The translations under genes were made by a program, and so were the position numbers. The notes beneath the pieces are model-generated. The model made no database searches, was not told the DNA's origin, and saw only the letters and a program-made list of their open reading frames with translations. Below are positions 18,250 through 27,651 of a stretch of 64,000 nt of DNA, piece by piece (the stretch's first letter is position 1; every line of letters starts with the position of its first letter). Origin of the DNA: CAYUVH01 sp964448135 (lineage in GTDB: Bacteria > Verrucomicrobiota > Verrucomicrobiia > Limisphaerales > UBA8199); the NCBI GenBank assembly GCA_964448135.1, contig CAYUVH010000007.1:124001-188000 (forward strand), read 5' to 3'.

Positions 18250-18298
18250 GCTCCAAGAACCAAGGACCAAGGACCAGAGAAACTTCAAACATCAAGCT
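18247..18298. repeat. Dispersed intergenic repeat, family A, copy 2
   Basis: TAAGCTCCAAGAACCAAGGA ... ACCAGAGAAACTTCAAACATCAAGC. As with copy 1 it begins on the stop codon of the preceding gene, here the AAA ATPase. Confidence 0.8.
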
Positions 18299-18299
18299 A

Positions 18300-18365
18300 C
18301 GGAATGACGAAGCTCGAATGACGAAATCCGAAAGAAACCCGAAATCCGAATGACGAAATTGAAGC
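18300..18365. repeat. Dispersed repeat, family E (GAATGACGAAAT/CCGAA), overlapping a start codon
   Basis: Three GAATGACGAA words at 18301-18361 mixed with CGAAATCCGAA. The last GAATGACGAAATTGAAG contains the ATG used by the next gene, so the repeat provides its start codon and first residues (MTKLK). Confidence 0.75.
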
Positions 18366-19138
18366 TCATTGTGTGGCAGGTAGTCGCTTTAGGCACGGGG
18401 TTGCTGTTGACGGGTTGCGCCGGAAAGGCGCCCAAGTCAACTGAACGGGCCGCAGTTGCCCCGCCGGCGCAGGAGGCTGCGACGCGGAAGGCGACGTTGG
18501 CGGAGGAGCGGTTGAGGAAGGCGGTGGGAGAACCGGTGAAGGAATTTGAGGGCGAGGGGTGGCATGAAATGGCGCCGGGAGGTTCGCTGGCGGGATGGAA
18601 GGAGACGCCGTTCGCGGGAAGAGGTGAGGTCGAGGTGACGAATGGGGTGGTGGTTTTCAACATGGGCGATCCGTTTACGGGGCTAACGTGGACGAATCCG
18701 TTTCCGAAAGTGGATTACGAGGTGGCGCTGGATGCGATGCGGCTGATGGGATCGGATTTTTTCTGCGGGCTGACGGTGCCGGTGGATACCAACTTTTGCA
18801 GTTTGATCGTGGGGGGCTGGGGCGGATCGTTGCTGGGACTATCGAGCCTGGACGGAATGGATGCATCGGAAAACGAGACGACGAAGTACGTGAGTTTCGA
18901 AACGGGAAAGTGGTATCGGATCCGGTTGCGCGTGACGAAGGGGAGGATTGAGGGGTGGCTGGATTCGGAAAAGCTGGTGGATGTGAATACGGCGGACAAA
19001 AAGATTTCGGTGCGGCCGGGGGACATTGAACTGTCGATGCCTTTTGGGATTGCTTCATGGCAGACGGCGGCGGTGATTCGCGGGGTGCGGTGGCGGTCAG
19101 TGGACAAGCCGGCGGACCCGCCGAAGAAAGAGCGATGA
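18350..19138 (+). CDS. Lipoprotein, DUF1080-like (LamG-type jelly-roll)
   Basis: A 262-residue lipoprotein. The signal sequence ends in the lipobox LLTGC (Cys at residue 24). After an Ala-rich linker, the body (about 70-260) resembles the DUF1080/3-keto-disaccharide-hydrolase fold: SLAGWKETPFAGRGEVEVTN, then VDYEVALDAMRLMGSDFFCG, and a closing GIASWQTAAVIRGVRWR strand. No catalytic role can be assigned. It is followed after six bases by an esterase gene, so the two probably share a transcript. The start codon sits inside a repeat; no alternative start precedes the signal sequence. Confidence 0.82.
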   Translation: MTKLKLIVWQVVALGTGLLLTGCAGKAPKSTERAAVAPPAQEAATRKATLAEERLRKAVGEPVKEFEGEGWHEMAPGGSLAGWKETPFAGRGEVEVTNGVVVFNMGDPFTGLTWTNPFPKVDYEVALDAMRLMGSDFFCGLTVPVDTNFCSLIVGGWGGSLLGLSSLDGMDASENETTKYVSFETGKWYRIRLRVTKGRIEGWLDSEKLVDVNTADKKISVRPGDIELSMPFGIASWQTAAVIRGVRWRSVDKPADPPKKER

Positions 19139-19144
19139 GAATTT

Positions 19145-20119
19145 ATGCGAACGACAAATAACGTGGTGAAATTGGGGCTGGCGATCATGGTCTGTGGAAT
19201 GGCCGCGGCAGCCATTTACGCAGCCGAACCGCCACCAGAGGCGAAGACGCCCGGACAGGGAAAGAAGAAGGGCATTGGGCGGGTGGAGCTTGCCGACGCG
19301 GCGAAGATCGAACGCGATGTCACCTACGGCCGCGGGGGCGACGTGGATTTGAAGATGGATATCTATTATCCGAAGAATCCCAGCAGCACACCGTTACCCG
19401 TGGTGATGTACGTGCACGGGGGTGCGTGGCAGGCGGGCGACAAGGCGGGCGGCGCAGGTATGCCGGCCGTGCCGGAGTTGCTGAAGCGCGGGTTCTTGGT
19501 GACCTCGATCAATTACCGGCTGGCGCCGCAATACAAATTTCCGGCGCAGATTGAGGATTGCAAATGTGCGGTGCGGTTTTTGCGCGCAAAGGCGGCGAAA
19601 TACAACCTGGATCCGAAGCGCATCGGGATTTGGGGCGGGAGCGCCGGCGGACATTTGGTGGCATTAATGGGCTTGGCGGGACCGGATGCGGGGTTGGAAG
19701 GCAAAGGCGGCTGGCAGGACCAGTCCAGCAGCGTGCAGGCAGTGGTGGATTTGTTTGGACCGGCAGATTTGACCATGCGCGTCGGCAAGAATGGCCGGTC
19801 GGACATGCCGAGCAAGGTGTTCGGGGCGACTTCGGATGATGATCCGGTACTGAAAAAAGCGAGCCCGGTCACTTATATCACCAAGGACGCGCCGCCGTTT
19901 CTGATTTTGCATGGCGACAAGGATACTACGGTGCCTCTGGTGCAATCGGAGGAATTGCAGAAGCGGCTGAAGGCTGCGGGAGTTTCGACCAAACTGGTCG
20001 TGGTGAAGAATGCGGGGCACGGTTTTGCGCCGGTGGACGGAGAGCCGAATCCGAGCCGGGAGGAGCTGGCGAAGATGACCGCGGAGTTCTTCGTGGAGAA
20101 ACTGCCGGCAGGGAAATAA
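19145..20119 (+). CDS. Secreted alpha/beta-hydrolase (esterase/lipase, BD-FAE/Abhydrolase_3 type)
   Basis: A 324-residue hydrolase with a signal peptide (cleavage near YAA-E, residue 27). The oxyanion motif HGGAW is at residues 91-95. The nucleophile elbow GGSAGGH puts Ser166 in place. HGDKDTTVP gives Asp260 and NAGHGF gives His292, so the catalytic triad is complete. Family members act on carbohydrate esters such as acetyl or feruloyl groups, or on small esters; the substrate here is not known. It closes a two-gene unit with the DUF1080-like lipoprotein upstream, which favours a role in polymer breakdown outside the cell. Confidence 0.92.
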   Translation: MRTTNNVVKLGLAIMVCGMAAAAIYAAEPPPEAKTPGQGKKKGIGRVELADAAKIERDVTYGRGGDVDLKMDIYYPKNPSSTPLPVVMYVHGGAWQAGDKAGGAGMPAVPELLKRGFLVTSINYRLAPQYKFPAQIEDCKCAVRFLRAKAAKYNLDPKRIGIWGGSAGGHLVALMGLAGPDAGLEGKGGWQDQSSSVQAVVDLFGPADLTMRVGKNGRSDMPSKVFGATSDDDPVLKKASPVTYITKDAPPFLILHGDKDTTVPLVQSEELQKRLKAAGVSTKLVVVKNAGHGFAPVDGEPNPSREELAKMTAEFFVEKLPAGK

Positions 20120-20142
20120 ATGGGGCGCGTTCTTGAGGTCTG

Positions 20143-20222
20143 CTCCTAATCCTAATCGTAATTCTAATCCTAATCATCACCCCCCTCTGAGTTTAACATT
20201 ACGAGCACGATTAAGATTAGAA
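20143..20222. repeat. Dispersed repeat, family D, copy 2 (reverse orientation)
   Basis: CTCCTAATCCTAATCGTAAT and TCTAATCCTAATCATC at 20143-20178, then a third ACGATTAAGATTAG at 20207-20220. It is the reverse complement of the copy at 13555-13590. Confidence 0.72.
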
Positions 20223-20293
20223 GGCGAACCCACTGGGAGAATCCTTGGGCAGCCAAGCTTGTGCCCGGGAGGGACGTGGCTTAGAGTGAGGGT

Positions 20294-23200
20294 GTGATAT
20301 CCTGGTTGGTTGCGCGGCGCGTCCGAAGCGTTGCCGCGCTAGTTGTTGTTCTTGCCTTGGCCGTGTCGCAAGCGCGTAGCCAGCCGATTCGCTTGCGGAA
20401 CCAGATCATCCTGCCGGACTCAGCGCAAACGAAGAAAACCGCGTCGTTGGCGGCCCCGGATTCGGGAATTGCATCAGGGCTTTATCTCATTCAATTCAAG
20501 CAATCTCTGACTGAGCAGGATACTGCGCAATTGAACGCGGCGGGTGTGGAGTTGTTGAAATACGTTCCCCAGAATGCGTTCGTCGCGAGGGTCAAAGGCG
20601 TAAAGTTGAATGCGCTGCGGGCTTTTCCGGCGGTGAAGTGGATTGGTGAATACAAGCCCGAGTACAAGGTGCACCGACAGGTGGCGGCGCAATCGAAGTC
20701 GCTGGTAGCGGGCAATGGGGTGGGAGTATCAGTCTTGCTCGCGCCCCAGCTTAATGATCAGCAAATCTCGGAAGTGCGCGGGTTATTGAACGGGGTGAAC
20801 CAGCAGTCGAGTCTGCGCGCAGGGACGATTTTGCGGGGGACGGCGGGCGTGGGCGGGGTGGAGGCTTTGAGCAAATCGGCGGCGGTGCTGTGGATCGAGC
20901 CGGCGGCGAAGATGAAATTGTTCGACGAGGTGTCGTCGAAGATCGTGGCGGGCGACGGCGGCGCGGGGGTGTTGCTGACGGAGACTTACGGGTACGACGG
21001 CACGGGCGTGAAGGTCGCGGTGGCGGACAGCGGGTTGAACAACGGCGACGCGGTGACGATGCATCCGGATTTGCTGGGGCGGACGCCGGCGTTTTTCTAC
21101 TACGGCGGGCTGCCCGACGCGGCCGATGAGCACAGCCACGGGACGCATGTGTCGGGCATCATTGCGGGCAACGGTGCAACGGGCGAGGTGGATGATTACG
21201 GGAATCTGTGGGGGTTGGGTGTGGCGCCGGGCGCGAGCATCATCGCACAAAGAATTTTTGACGGCGTAGGCAATTATTTTCCGCCGACGAACGGGTTTTC
21301 GCAGCTCACGAAGGATGCGAAGAGCGCGGGCGCGGACATCGGCTCGAATAGTTGGGGCGATGACACGCAGGGGCGGTATGACATCAGCGCGATGGAATTC
21401 GACGAACTGGTGCGCGACTACACCGGCGCGGGAACGAACAACCTGCCCTACATCCTGGAATTTTCGGCGGGCAACGCGGGGCCGGGAGCGCAGACGGTGG
21501 GCAGCCCGGCGGTGGCGAAGAACGTGATCGCCACGGGCGCTTGCGAGAACGACCGGCCGGATTATTTGATTTATGCGGACGGGCCTGAGGCGATGGCGGA
21601 TTTTTCGAGTCGTGGACCTTGCGAGGACGGACGCATCAAGCCGGATGTGGTCGCTCCCGGAACGTGGATCTCTTCGCTGCAATCGGAGTCAGCCACCGAC
21701 GAAAATGCGTGGCTGGCGATCGACAGCTTTTATCAATTTCAAGGCGGCACGAGCCAGGCGGGGCCGCATGCCTCCGGAGCGGCGGCGGTGTTCGTGCAGT
21801 TTTATCGGGCGACACATACCAACGCGACGCCGTCCCCTGCCCTGGTCAAGGCGGCGCTGATCAACTCCACGGTGGATCTGGATGATTCGTACGGGACCGC
21901 GCCGAGTCCAAACTCGGACGAGGGCTGGGGCCGCGTGGATCTCACCACGTTTTTCGAGTCGCCGCTGACGTATCAGTTTTTCGAACAGGGAACAACGCTG
22001 ACCAACGGCCAGGTCTTCGAGAGCCACATAATTGTCGCGAGCCCGGACGAACCGTTCCGCGTTACGCTGGCATACACGGACGTGCCGGGTTTCCCGGCGG
22101 CGATTCCGGCGCTGGTGAACGATCTCGACCTGGAAGTGATTGCGCCGGACGGGCACCTGTATCGGGGCAACCAGTTTTCCGCCGGCGAATCGGTCCCCGA
22201 TCCTTCGGGGCCGGATACGATCAACAATGTGGAGGGCATCTACCTGGCCACGCCGGTGCCGGGCGAGTATGTCGTGCGGGTGCGCGCGCGGGCGGTGGTG
22301 CAGGATTACCTCGGGCGGGCGGGCCCGCCGCGGCAGGATTTTGCGGTGGTGCTTTCCGGATTGGTGCCAGCGCCAGGGACCAGCGCGGTGATTTTGGATC
22401 GCGGCGCCTATACCGCGCCGAACTCCATCAAAATCACGGTGATTGATATCGACCAGGCCGGGCATCCCACGCTGAACGCTTCGGCGCGAAGCACGACCGA
22501 GACGAATGCAGAAAACGTGGTCCTGACCGCGGCAGGCGTGGGCGGAAGTTTCACGGGGACAGTGGCGACGGCTACGGGGCCGGCGCTGGCGGATGGGAAA
22601 CTGCAGATCGCCAATAATGATTTGATCACGGTGAGTTACGGCGACGTCTCGGCGGGCAGCAATCGCACGGTGACAGCGGTGGCCGACCTCGTGCCACCGA
22701 CTTTGTTCGCCGTTTATGCGACGAACAGTTTTGGCGTGGGGAGTGTGTCGTGGTTTAGCAGCGAGCCGGCGACTTCGATTGTTCGGTACGGGACCAATTC
22801 GTCGCCCTCGAGCCTCAATAGGGCAATCACGAACAAAGCGTTGGTGACCGGCCACACGATCGAGATTCCGGGGCTGGTTTCCGGACGGACCTATTATTAT
22901 TACGTGGTTTCGGCGGACGAGGCCGGGAATGTCAGCACGAACAACAACGGCAGCACGTACTCCTTTGTGGCGGCGCCGACGGCGCCGATCCTGCTGGTGG
23001 ATGAATATTACGCGGACTCGCTCTTTAATTTTCCCGCGCCACCCTTGAGCGGCTACACGGCCCCGCTGAACCAACTCGGGGTAAAGTATGATTTCTGGGA
23101 TGCGACGCAAGGCGCGCAGCCGACCAACGTGCTCGCCGCCTACCGCGCGGTGATCTGGCGCGTGCCGGAATTGTCTGGCGCGTGGTCGGTTAACGAACGG

Positions 23201-25651
23201 GTGGCGATCAGCAATTACCTGCACAACGGCGGCTCGCTGTTCGTGGCCTCGATGCAATTGCTTTCACGGCTCGAACTCGATGCGAGCGACACGGGCTTCA
23301 TTCACAATGTCCTGCAGGTGCAATCGTATGTGGCCGACGACGCGGGCAGCACGGGAGCGGAGGAGATCATCGGTTCGACCTACGAAACGGTGGGCAGCGG
23401 GCTGGATATCGCGATGGATTACCAGATGTACGCCGACCTCTGGACTTTCTTTGGCTATCAGATCGTGGATCCGGCGGACATTTCGGAGACGATGACGCCG
23501 AAAACGAACGCCTCGCCGGTGTTCCGCAACGACGCGCATGATATCGTCGGCCTGCGCTGGCCGGCGGTGGGACAGCAGGCTTCGGGCAGGCTGGTGTTTT
23601 TGTCGTTCCCCCTCGACGCAGCGCCGATGAATGGCGGCGTGAACGACCGGGTGAACCTGCTGCGTAATGCGCTTTCGTTCCTCGCGCCGGGCGCTTCGGG
23701 CGTGGCGACGGTGAGCCTGAATTCGCCCGCGTATGCCTTGCCGAGCCTGATTACTGTGGAAGTGGGCGATGGAGACATGGCTGGCGGAGGCACTTTGACT
23801 GTAAACGCATCCAGCACCACGCAGACCAACCCGCTCTCGGTCACGCTATTCGAGTCGGCGGTTCCGGGTGTGTATTCGGGCTCGTTCAGCCTGATTTCGG
23901 CAACGAATCCGCCAGTGAGCGGGAAGTTGCGGGCGGCGGCGGGCGACGCCATCAGCGTGAAGTATTTCGATGCATCGTCCAACAGCACGGTTGTGGCGAG
24001 TGCGACGGTGGATGTGGTGCCGCCGGTCATCAGCGGCGTGGGGGCAGACCCGGATTATCAGGCGGCGAGCGTGAGCTGGGTCACGTCGGAGCCGACGGAT
24101 GCGCTGGTGCAGTACGGGGAGTCGGTGTTGCTGGGACGCTCGGCATATGATTCGGATTTTTCGACGACGCATACACTGACGTTGCCGAACCTGCGGCCGA
24201 ACCAGCCTTATTATTACAAGGTGACGAGCCGGGACGTTGCCGGCAACACAACGGCGGACACGAACCTTTATGATTTCAAAACACTCGTGCCACTTTACGC
24301 GCCGTGGTCGGATTCGCTGGACACGGGCGCGATGAACTGGAGCGTGGTCAGCGCTGAGGATGTGGATGCCGAATGGACATTGGGCGTGCCGAATAATGGG
24401 AAGGAAACTGCGGCGCATTCGCCGCCCAACGCGTGGGGCAGCAATCTCGGCGGGGGGACGATCGGGTATTCGGAGACGTTTTTGTTGAGTCCGGCGATTT
24501 ATTTGCCGGAGGGCGCGAAATCGATGCTGCATTTCTGGCACAGCTACAAGTTTTCCACGGAATCCGACCTGGATATTTTGGAGTATGGGCAATTGCTGCT
24601 GATCACGAACAGCGATTCGACGACGGCCATCACGCTGGCGGAATACACGGATGACGAGACGGACGGCTGGGTGGAGCAACCGATTGATCTTTCCGCGTAT
24701 GCGGGGCAACTGGTTTACCTGGTGTGGGACTATGAACTGCTGACCTTCGATGACGCGCGGAGGCCGGGCTGGCTCGTTGATGATGTGTCCATCACCGTGT
24801 CGAACTCGGGGGGTGGAGTGATTCGCGTGACGAACAATTTGTGGCAGGCGGCGTGGACGTTGAGCGGACCGACGAATTACACACGCTCCGGAATCAGCGC
24901 GACTTTCTCGAACGTGCCCGCGGGGCAATACAGCATCAGCTATTCGCCGGTGTCGTATTATGTCGCGCCTGGGGTGCAGACGAACACGCTGGCGGCGGGA
25001 GGATCGGTGACTTTTACGGGGAACTACACTTTCCCGGATACGAATCACAATGGGATCTCGGATTTATGGGAGCAACGCTTCTTCGGGAATGTGTCGTCGA
25101 ACCGGACGCAGGTCACGGATACGGATGGCGATGGGCTCAGCGATTACGCGGAGTTTTTGGCGGGGACGGATCCCGAAAATCCGCCGCGCAAATTCGTGGT
25201 GAGCGCGAGTGTGGTGTGGAACGCGTATTGCCGGCTGAAGTGGGCATCCACGGCCGGACAGCAATATCGCGTGGTGGCGAGCACGAATCTGACGGCCTGG
25301 ACAAATTACACGAGCTGGATTGAGGCGGCGGGCACGAATTGCTCGACGGACGTGGCGCTGGCCGCGCTTGGCAAGCGGGCGTTCTTCCGGGTTGAGGCGT
25401 GGTCGACGAACAGTCCGGCGGGGATGCCGCAGAATTTCAAGCTCACCGTCCAGAGCGCGGGCGGCGGAGCGGTGAAGCTGCAATGGCCGACGGCAGTCGG
25501 GCGCGGGTATCGCGTGGATGGCAGCACGAATGGAGTGAGTTGGGCCGGGGTTTCGGCGTGGACACAGGCGGTGACGACGAATATGTCGTGGACTTCCCCG
25601 CCCCCGTCACCGACGACGCCTCGACTTTTTCGGGTGGAAGTGCTCCCGTAG
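20294..25651 (+). CDS. Very large secreted S8 (subtilisin-like) serine protease with multidomain C-terminus
   Basis: A 1,785-residue exported protease. A signal peptide (about 1-29) and an I9-like propeptide (about 60-205) precede the catalytic domain, whose triad is Asp245 (VAVADSG), His282 (HSHGTHVSG) and Ser487 (GGTSQAGPHASG), with the oxyanion Asn394 (SAGNAG). A P-domain-like beta region follows (about 560-700). Two fibronectin-III-like modules begin VPPTLF and VPPVISG and share SW-x-SEP and YYYYV/YYYKV motifs. There is a GATase-like region near 900-1130, a MAM/jelly-roll-like stretch near 1350-1500, and a DTDGDGLSDYAEFLAGTDP calcium-binding repeat near 1610. The start is a GTG at 20294. 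No PEP-CTERM or sortase signal is visible. Confidence 0.9.
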   Translation: MISWLVARRVRSVAALVVVLALAVSQARSQPIRLRNQIILPDSAQTKKTASLAAPDSGIASGLYLIQFKQSLTEQDTAQLNAAGVELLKYVPQNAFVARVKGVKLNALRAFPAVKWIGEYKPEYKVHRQVAAQSKSLVAGNGVGVSVLLAPQLNDQQISEVRGLLNGVNQQSSLRAGTILRGTAGVGGVEALSKSAAVLWIEPAAKMKLFDEVSSKIVAGDGGAGVLLTETYGYDGTGVKVAVADSGLNNGDAVTMHPDLLGRTPAFFYYGGLPDAADEHSHGTHVSGIIAGNGATGEVDDYGNLWGLGVAPGASIIAQRIFDGVGNYFPPTNGFSQLTKDAKSAGADIGSNSWGDDTQGRYDISAMEFDELVRDYTGAGTNNLPYILEFSAGNAGPGAQTVGSPAVAKNVIATGACENDRPDYLIYADGPEAMADFSSRGPCEDGRIKPDVVAPGTWISSLQSESATDENAWLAIDSFYQFQGGTSQAGPHASGAAAVFVQFYRATHTNATPSPALVKAALINSTVDLDDSYGTAPSPNSDEGWGRVDLTTFFESPLTYQFFEQGTTLTNGQVFESHIIVASPDEPFRVTLAYTDVPGFPAAIPALVNDLDLEVIAPDGHLYRGNQFSAGESVPDPSGPDTINNVEGIYLATPVPGEYVVRVRARAVVQDYLGRAGPPRQDFAVVLSGLVPAPGTSAVILDRGAYTAPNSIKITVIDIDQAGHPTLNASARSTTETNAENVVLTAAGVGGSFTGTVATATGPALADGKLQIANNDLITVSYGDVSAGSNRTVTAVADLVPPTLFAVYATNSFGVGSVSWFSSEPATSIVRYGTNSSPSSLNRAITNKALVTGHTIEIPGLVSGRTYYYYVVSADEAGNVSTNNNGSTYSFVAAPTAPILLVDEYYADSLFNFPAPPLSGYTAPLNQLGVKYDFWDATQGAQPTNVLAAYRAVIWRVPELSGAWSVNERVAISNYLHNGGSLFVASMQLLSRLELDASDTGFIHNVLQVQSYVADDAGSTGAEEIIGSTYETVGSGLDIAMDYQMYADLWTFFGYQIVDPADISETMTPKTNASPVFRNDAHDIVGLRWPAVGQQASGRLVFLSFPLDAAPMNGGVNDRVNLLRNALSFLAPGASGVATVSLNSPAYALPSLITVEVGDGDMAGGGTLTVNASSTTQTNPLSVTLFESAVPGVYSGSFSLISATNPPVSGKLRAAAGDAISVKYFDASSNSTVVASATVDVVPPVISGVGADPDYQAASVSWVTSEPTDALVQYGESVLLGRSAYDSDFSTTHTLTLPNLRPNQPYYYKVTSRDVAGNTTADTNLYDFKTLVPLYAPWSDSLDTGAMNWSVVSAEDVDAEWTLGVPNNGKETAAHSPPNAWGSNLGGGTIGYSETFLLSPAIYLPEGAKSMLHFWHSYKFSTESDLDILEYGQLLLITNSDSTTAITLAEYTDDETDGWVEQPIDLSAYAGQLVYLVWDYELLTFDDARRPGWLVDDVSITVSNSGGGVIRVTNNLWQAAWTLSGPTNYTRSGISATFSNVPAGQYSISYSPVSYYVAPGVQTNTLAAGGSVTFTGNYTFPDTNHNGISDLWEQRFFGNVSSNRTQVTDTDGDGLSDYAEFLAGTDPENPPRKFVVSASVVWNAYCRLKWASTAGQQYRVVASTNLTAWTNYTSWIEAAGTNCSTDVALAALGKRAFFRVEAWSTNSPAGMPQNFKLTVQSAGGGAVKLQWPTAVGRGYRVDGSTNGVSWAGVSAWTQAVTTNMSWTSPPPSPTTPRLFRVEVLP

Positions 25652-25655
25652 GAGT

Positions 25656-26228
25656 GTGCTGATCGCGTTTAACAAGCCTTACGGCGTGCTGTCGCAATTT
25701 ACGCCGGACGGTTCACCGAACCGCACGCTCGCGGAGTTTGGTTTTCCCAAGAATGTCTATCCCATCGGACGGCTGGATGCGGATTCGGAGGGATTGTTGT
25801 TGTTAAGCGATGAGACGAAATGGAACGCGCGCCTGCTTGATCCGACGAGTGGACATCCGCGGGAGTATTGGGCGCAGGTGGAGCGAGTGCCGGAGGAGAA
25901 GGCGTTACGGGAATTGGAAAAGGGCGTGGACATTCAAGGGCGGAGGACGCTCGGGTGCCGGGCGTGGCGGCTGGAGCCGCAACCCGACATGGCGCCGCGC
26001 GTGCCGCCGATCCGCGTGCGGATGACGGTGCCGACCTGCTGGATTGGATTGGAATTGGTGGAGGGCAAGAATCGGCAGGTGCGGCGGATGACGGCGGCGG
26101 TGGGGCATCCGACGCTGAGATTGGTGAGGTCGCGGATTGGGGGGCTGTGGTTGGGGGAGACGGCGCAGGGAACGTGGAGGGAGTTGCGGGAGGCGGAGCG
26201 GAGGTTGGTTTTGGAGGGGAAGGGTTAG
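25656..26228 (+). CDS. Pseudouridine synthase, RsuA/RluE type
   Basis: A 190-residue enzyme that isomerises uridine to pseudouridine in rRNA; E. coli RluE acts on U2457 of 23S rRNA, and this protein has the same short form without an S4 domain. It starts LIAFNKPYGVLSQFT and has the catalytic motif GRLDADSEGLLLLS (Asp41). VEGKNRQVRRMTAAVGHPT is the C-terminal RNA-binding block. The start is a GTG preceded closely by AGGAG, four bases after the protease stop. The target base is inferred from family only. Confidence 0.92.
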   Translation: MLIAFNKPYGVLSQFTPDGSPNRTLAEFGFPKNVYPIGRLDADSEGLLLLSDETKWNARLLDPTSGHPREYWAQVERVPEEKALRELEKGVDIQGRRTLGCRAWRLEPQPDMAPRVPPIRVRMTVPTCWIGLELVEGKNRQVRRMTAAVGHPTLRLVRSRIGGLWLGETAQGTWRELREAERRLVLEGKG

Positions 26229-26241
26229 GGCGGCGGAGGGG

Positions 26242-26299
26242 AAAGCTCCAAGGACCAAGCACCAAGCTCCAGATAAACTTCAAGCTCCAAGGTCCAAAT
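26242..26299. repeat. Dispersed intergenic repeat, family A, copy 3
   Basis: AAGCTCCAAGGACCAAGCAC, then CAAGCTCCAGATAAACTTCA and AGCTCCAAGGTCCAAATT. It lies between two convergent genes, 14 bases after the RluE-type stop. Confidence 0.8.
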
Positions 26300-26340
26300 T
26301 TCTCTCAGAGGCAGCGGGGTCAAAGGCGCGGCGCAAGTGG

Positions 26341-27033
26341 CTATTCGAGGGACTTGATCTTGAGATTGCGGAAGTGGGTCGGGATTCCTCCGTGCGCGCC
26401 CTGCAATCCGACATGGCCCTTGGTAGCCATCTCGGCCAGCGGTCGCGGCTCGAAATCCACGATCGCGCTGCCATCCGGGGCCTGCTTGCCCGATTTCCAC
26501 TCCTTCATGTTGATATCGGTCACCAGTTCACCATTGAGCAGCACGGAAATCATCGGTCCCTGGCAGCGGATCGTCATGCGGTTCCACTCGCCAGCCGGCT
26601 TGGTCGCGGCCTTGCGCGGTGTCGAGTGGCCGAAGATGCCGCCGCTTTTCCAGTTCGCCGGGATGGTCGCCCATTTGGGCGCGGGGTCATCCAGCAACTG
26701 AATTTCCAGGGTGTTGGGAATCCAGTTTTGCAGATCGGTATTGTAAATGAGCACTCCGCTGTTGGCGGCGGGCTCGAGTTTGAATTCGAAATCGAGGATG
26801 AAGTTTTCGTACTCCTTCTTTGACCAGATGACTTCGTCCTTCTCCTTCGGCGTCAGTTCCCCTTGCTGCCAGGACCATACGCCTGGTGGCACAACGGCAT
26901 TTGTCAAATCAGGCGCAAACAAATCCGGCCACGCCTTTGAATCCGGGTGCGCCTTCAATGGCAACGACTCCGCGGGGTAAGCCGAGGCCAGGAAATTCAA
27001 CAAGACCGCCATTGCGATAATCAGCCTTCTCAT
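26341..27033 (-). CDS. Secreted DUF1080 (3-keto-disaccharide hydrolase family) protein
   Basis: A 230-residue exported protein with a signal peptide (about 1-20, ending YPA-E). The DUF1080 concanavalin-like fold spans the rest: GVWSWQQGELTP, then FILDFEFKLEPAANSGVLIYN and the closing HVGLQGAHGGIPTHFRNLKIK, all typical. Family members include 3-keto-glycoside hydrolases and many paralogs of unknown role in Verrucomicrobia and Planctomycetes. A single gene, convergent with the pseudouridine synthase. The ATG at 27033 is the only good start before the hydrophobic stretch. Confidence 0.92.
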   Translation of the reverse strand: MRRLIIAMAVLLNFLASAYPAESLPLKAHPDSKAWPDLFAPDLTNAVVPPGVWSWQQGELTPKEKDEVIWSKKEYENFILDFEFKLEPAANSGVLIYNTDLQNWIPNTLEIQLLDDPAPKWATIPANWKSGGIFGHSTPRKAATKPAGEWNRMTIRCQGPMISVLLNGELVTDINMKEWKSGKQAPDGSAIVDFEPRPLAEMATKGHVGLQGAHGGIPTHFRNLKIKSLE

Positions 27034-27141
27034 GGTTCGTGCTGATTATCGTATCGGTCCGGCCAAGTCAACAGCCTCAAAGGAGGTGCCGCAAAGGAGG
27101 AGAGGTGGATGGCTGCGAAAAGGCGTAAAAAACTGAGATAG

Positions 27142-27651
27142 TTATGTTCCCTTCGAGAGCGTGGAGGTAAAACGCAAACCTTTAGTTTCGCAAGCGTGCC
27201 GAATCGCCGGAATCGCGAACCAAACAAAGTGGCGCGTGAAAACCGGAAACTGTGCCGCAAGCGCCGATGGAAGTTCCGAATCTCGGTACGGAACTGGTTG
27301 ATTCGGATGCACACCACGTGCATTTGGATGCATGTGCTGGAATCGATCCAGGAGCTTGCCGGCAAGTTCTCGGCTGGTTTCCGGCGCGAAGGAAAAGTCC
27401 ACCAAATCATGGAAGATTCCGTGATCGTGACCCCAAAAATAGTCCGGCTGAGACAAGGCGGAACCAAGCCAGTTCACGTACAAGTCATGCTTGTTCACGA
27501 TGCAACCGCTACACCCGATCCAGCCGCATGGAACATACCACCACCGTTCATTTTCAATCACGAGGGAGGCGTCATATCGAAGGGAGGTGTTCTGGCCCTC
27601 TTGTGCAAACCTGTCCTGAATCGCCTGCTCTGCGTCCCGAATGGTCTTCAT
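27142..27651 (-). CDS. Hypothetical protein, possibly Imm35/YrhB-like
   Basis: A 169-residue cytoplasmic protein that I do not recognise with certainty. The pattern ENERWWYVP, then CSGCIVNK and YVNWLGSAL resembles the short beta-rich Imm35/YrhB-type proteins, but this is a guess from residue pattern. Aromatic and His-rich stretches (DYFWGHDHG, FTRHFVWFA) are notable. Base composition is lower in GC than its neighbours. It stands alone between a DUF1080 gene on the same strand and fumarase on the other. The start is set at Met22 of the open frame (27651, MKTIRDAEQ) because the upstream part has no feature. Confidence 0.55.
   Translation of the reverse strand: MKTIRDAEQAIQDRFAQEGQNTSLRYDASLVIENERWWYVPCGWIGCSGCIVNKHDLYVNWLGSALSQPDYFWGHDHGIFHDLVDFSFAPETSRELAGKLLDRFQHMHPNARGVHPNQPVPYRDSELPSALAAQFPVFTRHFVWFAIPAIRHACETKGLRFTSTLSKGT

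Noticed and set aside
20783..25048. Minus-strand frames of 299, 522 and 400 residues opposite the protease
   Set aside because: Arg/His-rich complements of the large protease gene with no domain pattern.
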